Below are positions 19,230 to 27,914 of a stretch of 64,000 bases of DNA, piece after piece. Each line of letters begins with the position of its first letter. The stretch's first letter is position 1. The notes under the pieces are model-generated. The model worked only from the letters and a program-made list of their open reading frames with translations, ran no database searches and was not told the origin of the DNA. The DNA is from Acinetobacter sp. BY419 (lineage in GTDB: Bacteria > Pseudomonadota > Gammaproteobacteria > Pseudomonadales > Moraxellaceae), in the NCBI RefSeq assembly GCF_019038395.1, contig NZ_JAGFXZ010000015.1:1-64000 (forward strand), in the 5' to 3' direction. Made by a program: the position numbers and the translations under genes.

Positions 19230-19422
19230 TGGGGACTTCAAATATTTTACTGTGTCGTAATATACGCAATAGCGAGACTTAATAAACGTTATTTGTATCG
19301 TATTCTTGAAGGGAATAAGTGATCAGTCCCTTCTTTATTGGGATGAATGATAGAAATAAGCTTAAATTTAATCAAATAAAAGTAATAATTTATTTTTTAA
19401 ATCAGATAGCTTAAATGTTTAA

Positions 19423-19558
19423 TTATGATTGTTTTTCTCGATAAGTAGCTTCATTAATACGACAGAAAATTTCGACTTCTGCACTTTCAAAACGAAACTC
19501 TTTGGGTAAGCGAATGGCTTGGACTACGTCCTGTCATAAAAACTTTTGCGGTGGACAT
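19423..19558 (-). pseudogene. VapB-type antitoxin remnant
   Basis: From an ATG with AAGGAT upstream, the frame reads MSTAKVFMTGRS and then goes off frame. Skipping one base in the CC of AGTCC continues it as QAIRLPKEFRFESAEVEIF and on to a TAA after 44 residues in total. GRSQAIRLPKEFRF is the classic DNA-binding signature of VapB/AbrB-fold antitoxins. Normal VapB proteins are ~75-80 aa, so the C-terminal toxin-binding part is also missing. No VapC toxin gene is nearby. An operator-like palindrome is preserved upstream. Confidence 0.75.
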
Positions 19559-19583
19559 AAAAATATCCTTATCATTTTGGTAT

Positions 19584-19601
19584 GTATCTTATGATAGATA
19601 C
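19584..19601. promoter_or_regulatory. Operator-like palindrome before the vapB remnant
   Basis: An inverted repeat with arms GTATCT and AGATAC around six bases lies about 25 bases upstream of the remnant antitoxin start. VapB-type antitoxins repress their own operon through such palindromes. The role here is inferred from position. Confidence 0.5.
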
Positions 19602-19668
19602 TTGTTGAACACTTTTAAACCACCCTTAAATTAAGAAAGCCCTACCGAGTGATAGGGTTTTATATAAA

Positions 19669-19779
19669 TTATTTGATACACGGAAGTAAACGATCTTTAT
19701 CTATTTTTAAATAAGCGCGGCGTCCGCACTGAATACAAAAATAGAAGCCTGTTCCGGGTGTAGAGCCAGCTATAACCAT
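19669..19779 (-). pseudogene. Truncated zinc-ribbon paralogue
   Basis: This 36-residue frame starts MVIAGSTPGTGFYFC and matches the intact small zinc-ribbon protein at 17692-17835 in most of its length. It keeps the first CxxC (CIQCGR) but reaches a stop right after the first cysteine of the second pair (LLPCIK), so zinc binding should be lost. A degraded version of the same terminator hairpin follows. The start context is GGAGAACGAAA, much like that of the intact copy. It may be a decayed duplicate. Confidence 0.7.
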
Positions 19780-19902
19780 TTTCGTTCTCCGTGTTGTTTT
19801 AGAAATGGTGAATGCAGTAATAGACAACTCGTTTATAAGTTAGATTGACCTTTTTGTAAGGAAGGTTTGGCGATTAGGCTAATACAGATATCTTTAAAAA
19901 AA

Positions 19903-21284
19903 TTAAATGAGCCTATATTTATAATCAAATGCTCTAGATGGACTACCCACAACTTCAATTTTATTTTCCTTACGTAACCTCTTTAAAACCCCTTTAACTT
20001 TATTGACATCATTTTCACCTGTTAACTGCCTTATCAGTAAGTTCGTAATGTAAGAATCAGGGTTTTGACTTAGATACTCTAATATGACTGTTTCAATGGA
20101 AGATAATTTTTTATGGTTCAAAGTTACAACAAAGGAGTTTTCATTCTCTTCAAAAAATGGCTCAACCAATCCTGCTTTTCTCAATTCATTTTTGACTGTG
20201 TCCAAACCTTCTCCAATATCGTGGTTCAAAGGTTCAGGTAAATTATGCAACATTCTCACTAAATTTGGATTTCTGGAAAATCGCTCTTCATATAAATTAT
20301 TTATCGTCATATATCCTGGCAATTTACCTGGACTAGTTACTTCAATACGATCATCATAAATTTTAACGTGAATATCATCATTTAAACTATAATCACGATG
20401 TATAACAGCATTTACTAATATTTCTTTAATTGCTTCAGATGGATAAGTCATTTTACTACCATCATGTAATTTAGCACCATCCAAATAACTTTTGATTTTT
20501 TTAATTGCATTACGAATTAATATTTCTAATGACCCATTAATTGTTACTGGCATCTCTAAAAGATGCTCCCTCTTATAATTGGAATCAGTAGTCAATAATC
20601 TATAAATTTTTATAGCACAGCGTGTATCCATTGTCGCCTGTGGTTCTTCATCAAATAAAACCACACACCCAACATTTGGAACAAGCATTTCCCCCTCCAA
20701 CTTTGACAATAATCTTTGTTTTTTAAGAAATTTTTCGGGAGTCTGCGTTGTTGATATTCTCATCATATAATCTGATAATATTTCAGATTCAATTAATTCT
20801 TCAATATCAGTATTAGCAACAGCTTGTCGCTCATAGGCCATTATTCCCTTAGAGTACGCAAGTGATGTAATACGATCTCCCTTTATCTTATTTTTATTGG
20901 CATTTAGCCGAATGTAGCATTCATCACTAGAGGTGTAATGAACTTTAGGACTTTTAGGTATAGAAATAAAAAGTATATAACCTTGTTTAATTTCTAAGAA
21001 TTCAATACCCACACCTTCAACCGTAGGTTTTGTTTGCTCTAAAAGAACATTAATTATTGCATTTGCTTCTTCTAAATTTTTAAATGGATTAATCCTATCC
21101 CCTTCAAATTTTTCGTCTTCAATACCAACATATATTTCTCCTCCGTCAGCATTAGCAAAAGCAACAAATGACTCTTGTAATTTCGCAGGTTTAATCCCTT
21201 TTCCTTTTAAATCAAAAAATGATCTTCCTTTGCGTCTAGTAGTTTTCGAAGACCTGTTTCATCTAATTTTTTTATTTCAAACAT
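19903..21284 (-). pseudogene. AlbA_2 / ATP-binding regulator, broken by one base
   Basis: The continuous frame from a GTG at 21012 encodes 369 aa with a GHKL-like segment (IKEILVNAVIHRDYS, RIEVTSPGKLPG, PEPLNHDIGEGLDTVKNELRKAGL) and a C-terminal helical DNA-binding region. Further upstream, the same frame without any start codon reads PAKLQESFVAFANADGGEIYVGIED, the hallmark of the N-terminal AlbA_2 (Schlafen-type) domain. A proper ATG at 21284 begins MFEIKKLDETGLRKLLDAKED in another frame. Lengthening the run of six A at 21214-21219 by one base joins them into ~461 residues. These proteins are often regulators or defence-associated. Decay, phase variation or sequence error are all possible. 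Confidence 0.8.
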
Positions 21285-21355
21285 TATTTTACTCTAAATA
21301 ATTTTACAAAAACCACTTTAAAAGTATGATCTTTTTAAACAATATCAACAACTTT

Positions 21356-21425
21356 AATCCTCCCCAACCCTCCTTTTTCTAAGGAGGGAGTTCCCCTCTT
21401 TCATAAAGAGGGGCTAGGGGAGATT
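21356..21425. repeat. Intergenic palindromic repeat, copy 1
   Basis: A pair of imperfect palindromes (arms like CCCTCCTT/AAGGAGGG and CCCCTCTTT/AAAGAGGGG) ends right at the acnD stop codon. Its reverse complement matches the repeat at 31929-31974 over most of ~40 bases. On the minus strand it may also act as the acnD terminator. Confidence 0.65.
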
Positions 21426-21426
21426 C

Positions 21427-24042
21427 TTAAACATTCCCTTCTAAAAAGTCCTGCGCAAAGCGTTGTAATACCCCACCCGCTTCATACACATGCACTTCTT
21501 CTTCCGTATCTAAACGACAGGTCACAGGCACTTCAATGGTCTGTTCCTTACCATCCTCTGTGGCACGCTCAATCACTAAAGTTAAAGTCGAACGTGGAGC
21601 AATATTACCAATCACGCTATACAGTTCAGTACCATCTAACTTCAAAGTCTTACGATCTGTGCCCGGTTTAAACTCAAGCGGCAACACGCCCATACCCACC
21701 AGATTGGTACGGTGGATACGCTCAAAACCTTCTGCAACAATGGCTTCCACACCTGCAAGACGCACACCTTTCGCAGCCCAGTCACGACTCGAACCCTGAC
21801 CATAATCCTTACCGGCGATAATGATCAATGGCTGCTTGCGGTTCATGTAAACTTCAATCGCTTCCCACATCCGCATCACTTCGCCTTCCGGCTCTACACG
21901 TGCTTTTGAACCCTGCTTGATTGTGCCATCAGAACGTACCACCATTTCGTTATACAACTTCGGATTCGCCAGTGTCGCACGTTGCGTAGTCAGGTGATCA
22001 CCCCGATGCGTTGCATAAGAATTAAAGTCTTCCTCAGGCACACCCATTTTCGCCAGATATTCACCTGCTGCCGAATCACGCACAATCGCATTCGATGGAG
22101 ACAAGTGGTCGGTAGTGATGTTATCGCCCAGAATTGCCAGCGGACGCATGTTTGCTAGTGTACGCGGTGCAGCCAGCGCCCCTTCCCAATACGGCGGACG
22201 GCGGATATAAGTACTTTGCGGACGCCAGTCATACAGTGGGCTTGCTGATTTTTCATTCTTGCCTAAATCGAACATTGGAATATAAATTTGACGGAACTGT
22301 TCAGGCTTGACTGCTTTTTTGACCAGCGCATCAATTTCTTCATCAGACGGCCAGATGTCTTTTAGATAAATCGGATTGCCGTCTTTGTCTGTGCCCAGTG
22401 CATCTTTTTCGATATCAAAACGGATGGTCCCCGCAATTGCATATGCGACAACCAGAGGCGGAGAAGCCAGGAAAGCCTGCTTCGCATAAGGATGAATACG
22501 GCCATCAAAGTTACGATTACCTGAAAGTACCGCAGTCGTGTACAAGTCACGGTCAATAATTTCCTGCTGGATTTCCGGATCGAGCGCGCCCGACATGCCG
22601 TTACAGGTGGTGCAGGCATAGCCCACGATTCCAAAACCCAGCTTTTCCAGATCTTTGAGTACGCCAGCTTCTTCCAGATACAAGGCAGCAGCTTTAGAAC
22701 CCGGTGCAAAAGATGATTTCACCCAAGGCTTACGCACCAAGCCCAGTTCATTGGCTTTACGTGCCAGTAAACCGGCTGCCACGGTATTGCGCGGGTTTGA
22801 AGTATTGGTACATGAGGTAATTGCCGCAATAATCACAGCACCATCCGGCATTAAACCTTCAGCCTCTTGCGCGCGTGCAGCATCTAGATTGCCTGCAATG
22901 CCTTTGGCTTTTAAGTCGCTGGTTGATACGCGCGCATGCGGATTGGATGGCCCTGCAATATTACGTGTCACAGTTGATAAATCGAAACGCAGCATACGTG
23001 GATATTCTGCCTGAGTCATATCCGATGCCCAAAGACCAATCTCTTTGGCATAGGTTTCGACCAGTTTGACTTGCTCAGGCTCACGACCGGTTAAAGTCAG
23101 ATAATCAATGGTGTTTTGATCGATATAGAACATGGCTGCAGTTGCGCCATATTCCGGGGTCATGTTGGAAATCGTGGCACGATCTCCGACCGACATGCTG
23201 TCAGCCCCTTCACCGAAGAATTCTAAATATGCGCCAACCACACGCTCTTTACGCAGGAATTCGGTTAATGCCAAAACGATATCGGTCGCAGTAATGCCCG
23301 GCTGACGCTGACCGACCAGCTCCACACCAATAATGTCCGGCAGGCGCATCCACGAAGCACGGCCCAGCATCACGTTTTCAGCTTCTAAGCCACCCACACC
23401 AATCGAGATTACGCCCAGAGCATCGGTATGGGGTGTATGTGAATCCGTACCGACACAGGTATCCGGGAAAGCAACGCCATCGCGGCTTTGAATCACCGGA
23501 GACATTTTCTCAAGATTAATCTGGTGCATGATGCCATTACCGGCAGGAATCACATCGACATTTTCAAATGCAGTTTTGGTCCATTCAATAAAATGGAAAC
23601 GGTCTTCATTACGACGGTCTTCAATCGCGCGGTTCTTCTCAAAGGCATCCGGATCAAATCCGCCAAACTCAACTGCCAGTGAATGATCGACAATCAGCTG
23701 GGTGGGTACCACCGGATTGACTTTAGACGGGTCACCGCCCTGTTCGGCAATGGCATCACGCAGACCAGCAAGGTCTACCAAAGCCGTTTGCCCCAAAATG
23801 TCATGACACACCACACGTGCCGGATACCAAGGAAAATCGTGGTCTTGCTTGCGCTCAATTAGCTGGCGTAAAGACTGTTCCAGAATGGCAGGATCACAAC
23901 GACGAACCAACTGCTCCGCCAGGACTTTGGAAGTATAGGGAAGTTTGGCATATGCGCCTGGCTGAATATCTTCTACGGCCTGTCGCACGTCATAATATTC
24001 CAGCTGGGTGGATTGCAGCGGTTTACGGTAGTTGTTGTTCAT
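21427..24042 (-). CDS. acnD: Fe/S-dependent 2-methylisocitrate dehydratase AcnD
   Basis: This 871-residue enzyme belongs to the aconitase superfamily and dehydrates 2-methylcitrate in propionate breakdown. The N-terminal features fit AcnD better than housekeeping AcnA: RKPLQSTQLEYYDVR, FPWYPARVVCHDILGQTALVDLAGL (quoted in parts) and VNPVVPTQLIVDHS. Cluster cysteines are visible in ITSCTNTSNP and YACTTCNGMSG. The C-terminal swivel domain follows, with GKDYGQGSSRDWAAKG. The usual partners prpB, prpC and prpF are not in this window, either upstream or downstream, which is unusual. A long non-coding region precedes it. Confidence 0.9.
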   Translation of the reverse strand: MNNNYRKPLQSTQLEYYDVRQAVEDIQPGAYAKLPYTSKVLAEQLVRRCDPAILEQSLRQLIERKQDHDFPWYPARVVCHDILGQTALVDLAGLRDAIAEQGGDPSKVNPVVPTQLIVDHSLAVEFGGFDPDAFEKNRAIEDRRNEDRFHFIEWTKTAFENVDVIPAGNGIMHQINLEKMSPVIQSRDGVAFPDTCVGTDSHTPHTDALGVISIGVGGLEAENVMLGRASWMRLPDIIGVELVGQRQPGITATDIVLALTEFLRKERVVGAYLEFFGEGADSMSVGDRATISNMTPEYGATAAMFYIDQNTIDYLTLTGREPEQVKLVETYAKEIGLWASDMTQAEYPRMLRFDLSTVTRNIAGPSNPHARVSTSDLKAKGIAGNLDAARAQEAEGLMPDGAVIIAAITSCTNTSNPRNTVAAGLLARKANELGLVRKPWVKSSFAPGSKAAALYLEEAGVLKDLEKLGFGIVGYACTTCNGMSGALDPEIQQEIIDRDLYTTAVLSGNRNFDGRIHPYAKQAFLASPPLVVAYAIAGTIRFDIEKDALGTDKDGNPIYLKDIWPSDEEIDALVKKAVKPEQFRQIYIPMFDLGKNEKSASPLYDWRPQSTYIRRPPYWEGALAAPRTLANMRPLAILGDNITTDHLSPSNAIVRDSAAGEYLAKMGVPEEDFNSYATHRGDHLTTQRATLANPKLYNEMVVRSDGTIKQGSKARVEPEGEVMRMWEAIEVYMNRKQPLIIIAGKDYGQGSSRDWAAKGVRLAGVEAIVAEGFERIHRTNLVGMGVLPLEFKPGTDRKTLKLDGTELYSVIGNIAPRSTLTLVIERATEDGKEQTIEVPVTCRLDTEEEVHVYEAGGVLQRFAQDFLEGNV

Positions 24043-24760
24043 AAGCTTGCCTGCCCTCGTTTATCTCTATTTTTATTCACCAATTGATATTGATGAGTTA
24101 CTTCTGTAATAACAGCATTGTACGCTGTACAAATAGAATTTCCCAAATTTAATATATTTCAAACACTTAAATAGAAAAACTGGCATTTTAGATAAAATTT
24201 GTTACATAGACTTTAGAATTTTTGCCCGAAACCAGGCTTTTGCTAAAAAATTCTAAATAATTCGCCTCATTCTTTAGTCTTATGTTGCAAAATATTCCTG
24301 CATCTATCGACATCATTATTCCTAATTAAGTATTTAATATTATTAATAAATTATTTATTTTATTTAACGTTTACTTTATATAAAAAATATAGCCTCACTG
24401 GTTTTTATATGCCTGTCCTGCTACAGCATTGAGTAGAATTTCAATCCTTAAATTTGGAATAGCAGATTTTCCAACACTACCAGAAGTTCCGTTGGAGGCA
24501 TGTCACATGATTTGTATTCCTCACATTAAAAAAAACCCATATAAAGGCAGAATTGAAGTATTTAAAATAGCAATATTCAGAGCGATAGCTGCCATTTTGA
24601 TGCTCAGCACTCACGCTTGGGATGGAACACATCCTCACTGACTCCCCGACCATTCCAAAAGCCAATGATTTAGATTGTTGTGGGCTTTTTTGTTTGCCTC
24701 TATTAGAGGCTTGCTGCACAATAACTGGATTGATTAATAGTATTCAAACTAGGGCTTATC
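24043..24760. other. Long intergenic region upstream of acnD and ygfZ
   Basis: This 718-base divergent gap is very A+T-rich up to ~24420. The part nearer ygfZ is more balanced and includes a 70-codon plus-strand frame from a TTG (24429-24641). That frame has no ribosome site and no recognisable domain, so I do not accept it. A hairpin at 24657-24691 could end a short transcript made in this gap. Confidence 0.4.
24657..24691 (+). terminator. Possible terminator in the acnD-ygfZ gap
   Basis: A run AAAAGCC pairs with GGGCTTTTTT across ~20 bases that contain a smaller AAT/ATT pairing. The T-run points to termination on the plus strand, which would imply an unrecognised short transcript upstream of ygfZ. 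Confidence 0.35.
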
Positions 24761-25486
24761 ATGGCAACGTCTCCTGCTTTCACATTGTTTAGTCTGAATG
24801 GTGTCGATGCACAAAAATTCCTTCAAGGTCAGGTGACTTTGAATACTGAAACTTTGGTAGAAAACCAGACACGCTATACTGCAATCTGCAGTCTGAAAGG
24901 ACGTATTCAATTTGGCTTATGGCTTAAAAAGATCAGTCCGGAAAGCTTTGAAATCGTGAGCACTGAAGATCAGGCAACAGAACTGGCGAATCATATTAAG
25001 AAATTTGGCGCTTTCTCAAAAATAAAACTGGAACTGGTCGGTCCGGTTTATCCGGTCATCAATGGTATTCATACCGACTTTGTTGCAACTGAAACCGATG
25101 TGACAATGTGGGAGCAGCAAGCCATTGAATCAGGTCAGGCCTGGATTCAGGCTGCTACCGCCAATCTGTTTCAGCCACAGGAATTGCGCTTGCACCAACG
25201 CGAAGGCATTCACTATGACAAGGGCTGCTACCTGGGTCAGGAAGTGATTGCGCGCCTCTGGTTTAAAGCCAAGCCTAAACACTGGTTACATCTGGTTCAA
25301 GGGACAGGTGCCGCGCCTGCTGTTGCCACAAAACTGAATAATGATGTAGAAATCGTAAATAGCCTCGCGATTGAACAGGGTTATAAAGCGCTCGTGGTGG
25401 CAAAACCTGAAGCACTGACTGAGCTAGGCCTGGAAGTTCTGGAACTTCCTGACGCTTTGAGTGGTGATGTGGCGCGTCCGCAATAA
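24761..25486 (+). CDS. ygfZ: Folate-binding YgfZ-family protein
   Basis: The 241-residue protein is related to glycine-cleavage T protein and helps maintain Fe-S enzymes, in some cases affecting tRNA methylthiolation. The near-universal KGCYLGQE motif, with its essential cysteine, is present around residue 155. The N-terminus FSLNGVDAQKFLQGQVTLNTE is also typical. AGGG precedes the ATG. It is monocistronic and followed by a terminator. Confidence 0.92.
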   Translation: MATSPAFTLFSLNGVDAQKFLQGQVTLNTETLVENQTRYTAICSLKGRIQFGLWLKKISPESFEIVSTEDQATELANHIKKFGAFSKIKLELVGPVYPVINGIHTDFVATETDVTMWEQQAIESGQAWIQAATANLFQPQELRLHQREGIHYDKGCYLGQEVIARLWFKAKPKHWLHLVQGTGAAPAVATKLNNDVEIVNSLAIEQGYKALVVAKPEALTELGLEVLELPDALSGDVARPQ

Positions 25487-25503
25487 TCCCGATTTAGCCC
25501 ATG

Positions 25504-25536
25504 AAAAAAGCCAAGATGAAATTCTTGGCTTTTTTG
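25504..25536. terminator. Bidirectional terminator
   Basis: A perfect hairpin (arms AAGCCAAGA and TCTTGGCTT) has A and T runs on either side. It lies between ygfZ and the convergent small gene. Confidence 0.85.
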
Positions 25537-25538
25537 TT

Positions 25539-25844
25539 TTAGAAACCATGAAACAGCTTGTTCATGTCTTTCACCAGATAATCTTTGAAGTGATAAGCAC
25601 GCGCATGTTTAGCATCAAACTTTGCGGTCAAATCTCCTTTTTGAAAGATATATACCCGGTCTTCCTGACTAATCAAAAACTCTGCCCCAAGTTGCATCAA
25701 CAATGCATCAATCTTGTCCTCATCGGCAATCGATTCATCTGCGTTGATTCTGTCATAGTGACGTCTAATGGTTTTGACAAACATGGTGAAATCCTGGGAG
25801 TCTGATTCAAACCGAGATTTAATCAGAGAAGTTGGCTGAAGCAA
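25539..25844 (-). CDS. Small conserved-looking cytoplasmic protein
   Basis: I do not recognise this 101-residue protein. It has no membrane segment and no cysteines. It is charged, with a helical middle (DEDKIDALLMQLGAEFL) and a tail rich in His, Lys and aromatics (KFDAKHARAYHFKDYLVKD). Two starts are plausible: the TTG used here, with AGGAT upstream, and an internal ATG 60 bases later, with its own AGGA. It shares a terminator with ygfZ but is transcribed towards it. Confidence 0.6.
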   Translation of the reverse strand: MLQPTSLIKSRFESDSQDFTMFVKTIRRHYDRINADESIADEDKIDALLMQLGAEFLISQEDRVYIFQKGDLTAKFDAKHARAYHFKDYLVKDMNKLFHGF

Positions 25845-26047
25845 AGTAATCCTTTCAATATCTGCAGGATTGAACTAAAACCTATCCACACCCAGCATCG
25901 ATTTAACCAGTGAATCATGCTTCTATGATTTGTATTTAGTGACAAATTCTATATTTACAAAGTACAAAATCCTTTTATGATGTAAGTGAAAATGATTAAA
26001 ACCGCACCAAGGAATAAGGTGCCAGCAATAATAAGGTTATAGGAACC

Positions 26048-26845
26048 ATGAAAAAATTAGTACTCGCTGCAGTTCTTGCCGTTTCTGCACAATTCGCTCT
26101 GGCAAATACCGTAAAAGATCAAGTCGATCCGCAATTCGAAAAAATTGAAGCCATGGTCAAAGGCAATAATTTTAAAGGCGCCTATGAAGCTTTAAACCAG
26201 TTAGCCAGTCAAGGCAATGCCCAAGCCTTATATAACTTAGGCTATTTAACCCAGACCGGCCAAGGTACAGTCAAGGACGAGAAAAAAGCCATTCAGCTCT
26301 ATGAGCAGGCAGCCAGTAAAGGCTATCCGGTGGCCAATTATGTACTGGGTAAAAACTACGCGGCCGGCTCACTCGGTCTCAAACAGGATTTGACCAAAGC
26401 CAAACAATACCTGGAACGTGCTTCGGTAGCCAAGTTTGAGGATGCCAGCATAGATCTGGCTGTACTGCTATTTTCTGAAAATACAGCAGCCTCAAATAAA
26501 GCCGGGCTGCAAAAATTGCAACCTCTGATCAGTAAGGGCAATATGCAGGCTATTCATGCCAAAGCCTTATATGACATTAGCAGCGGTTTCCAAAACAAAG
26601 ATGAAAAACCTATTCAGCAAGGTTTAAGCAGCATTCAGGAGCTGGCAAAAAAAGGCTATATTCCAGCACTGATGGCGGTAGGCAATATGTTTACCAATGG
26701 CAGTATCGTGCCGCAAAACCTGCCAGAAGCGAAAAAAATATTTGCCGCACTGGCACAGCAAAATATTCCGCAGGCCAAAGAGTCTTTGGCAGCGGTAGAC
26801 AAAATGCTGGCAGAGCAGAAAAAAGCACCTGCCAAGAAGAGTTAA
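26048..26845 (+). CDS. Exported Sel1-repeat protein
   Basis: This 265-aa protein has a clear signal peptide (KKLVLAAVLAVSAQFALA) followed by Sel1-like tetratricopeptide repeats: GNAQALYNLGYLTQTGQGTVKDEKKAIQLYEQAASKGYPVANYVLG (quoted as separate helices) and two or three more down to SIVPQNLPEAKKIFAALAQQN. Such proteins act as periplasmic scaffolds for protein-protein contacts; the partner is unknown. The tail is Lys-rich. It is monocistronic with a terminator right after it. Confidence 0.85.
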   Translation: MKKLVLAAVLAVSAQFALANTVKDQVDPQFEKIEAMVKGNNFKGAYEALNQLASQGNAQALYNLGYLTQTGQGTVKDEKKAIQLYEQAASKGYPVANYVLGKNYAAGSLGLKQDLTKAKQYLERASVAKFEDASIDLAVLLFSENTAASNKAGLQKLQPLISKGNMQAIHAKALYDISSGFQNKDEKPIQQGLSSIQELAKKGYIPALMAVGNMFTNGSIVPQNLPEAKKIFAALAQQNIPQAKESLAAVDKMLAEQKKAPAKKS

Positions 26846-26868
26846 GTGATCCAATAAAATTCAGACAT

Positions 26869-26899
26869 AAAAAAGCCCTAAATTGCATAGGGCTTTTTT
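26869..26899 (+). terminator. Terminator after the Sel1-repeat gene
   Basis: A hairpin with arms AAAGCCCTA and TAGGGCTTT and T-runs on both strands lies between two convergent genes. It can serve both. Confidence 0.85.
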
Positions 26900-26927
26900 A
26901 TGGGGAGAGCATCCATCTTCTAGAAGA

Positions 26928-27854
26928 TTATCCCCACCACAAGGCAATTAAACCGCTGGTTACGATAAAACCGGCAATCGTACTCATCAATAGTGGCGTT
27001 AAGGCTCGATCATTCAGACCATAGGCCTGCCCTAACATGCCAAAAATCGTTGGCATCGGCAAAGCTGCAATCAGTGTACCGGCACGAACCATTTCCTGAT
27101 TTAAGTCAGTCAACTGGCTTAGTCCCAGATACATCAACAGCGGCATGATAATATTGCTGGAAAATACCAGATAAAAGCTTTGCAGATTGACATATTTCAG
27201 GCTCATTCCCACGATACCACCGCCAATGGCAAACAGAGCCAATGGTGAGGCGGTTTGACCAATCAAGGCAAAGACCTGATCGAGATAGACCGGAATTTTA
27301 ATCTGGAAAACAGCACAGGCCATCCCGAGCATCACCCCCATAAATAAGGGATTTTTTAGCAAGGTCAGCAGTGCACTTTTCAAAATGGAGCCCAGATTCG
27401 CCTGATGTTGTATACCCATGGCCGCCAGTACCAGCACCAGCGGAATCAGCAATACACTTTCGATGATGACCACCAGAGAGGTATAGGTCATCGCCTGCTG
27501 CCCCATCAATAGGCTCAGCACGGCAGTACCAATCAGGCCGGTATTTGACATTGCGGCACCCAGCGATAAGATTGCACTTTGCGAATGCGTATTCTGAAAA
27601 TAACGGCGCATAATCCAGAAACCACTTCCATAGAGCAGCAAGGTCACGCTGCTATACACCGAAAAGTATTCAAAATACCAGATTTCATGCAGGTCTTTGG
27701 AGGCAAGGGACTGAAAGAATAGCAAGGGTAAGGCCACTTTAATGACAAAAGCACCAACCGTACCGACCTGCTCCTTATTTAACACTTGACTCTTTACAGT
27801 CAGATAACCCAGCGCCAATAATAAAAATATCGGCACAATGACCGCAAAAATCAT
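26928..27854 (-). CDS. AEC-family membrane transporter
   Basis: This 308-residue integral membrane protein with about ten hydrophobic segments belongs to the auxin efflux carrier family. Typical features are the helix-breaking PLLFFQSLASKDL region early on and GAAMSNTGLIGTAVL near residue 100. The C-terminus reads ALPMPTIFGMLGQAYG. Bacterial members carry malonate, malate or other small organic anions; the substrate is not clear here. About 60 bases separate it from the upstream old-yellow-enzyme gene on the same strand, so co-transcription is possible. Confidence 0.85.
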   Translation of the reverse strand: MIFAVIVPIFLLLALGYLTVKSQVLNKEQVGTVGAFVIKVALPLLFFQSLASKDLHEIWYFEYFSVYSSVTLLLYGSGFWIMRRYFQNTHSQSAILSLGAAMSNTGLIGTAVLSLLMGQQAMTYTSLVVIIESVLLIPLVLVLAAMGIQHQANLGSILKSALLTLLKNPLFMGVMLGMACAVFQIKIPVYLDQVFALIGQTASPLALFAIGGGIVGMSLKYVNLQSFYLVFSSNIIMPLLMYLGLSQLTDLNQEMVRAGTLIAALPMPTIFGMLGQAYGLNDRALTPLLMSTIAGFIVTSGLIALWWG

Positions 27855-27914
27855 AATGCAGTATCCTCTTGCCAGTGATTTCCTATTATAGGAATTTCAG
27901 GCGCTAAAGCAGTG

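Noticed and set aside
24429..24641. 70-codon plus-strand frame in the acnD-ygfZ gap
   Set aside because: It has a TTG start without a ribosome site and no recognisable domain. The sequence could belong to an RNA or a remnant instead.
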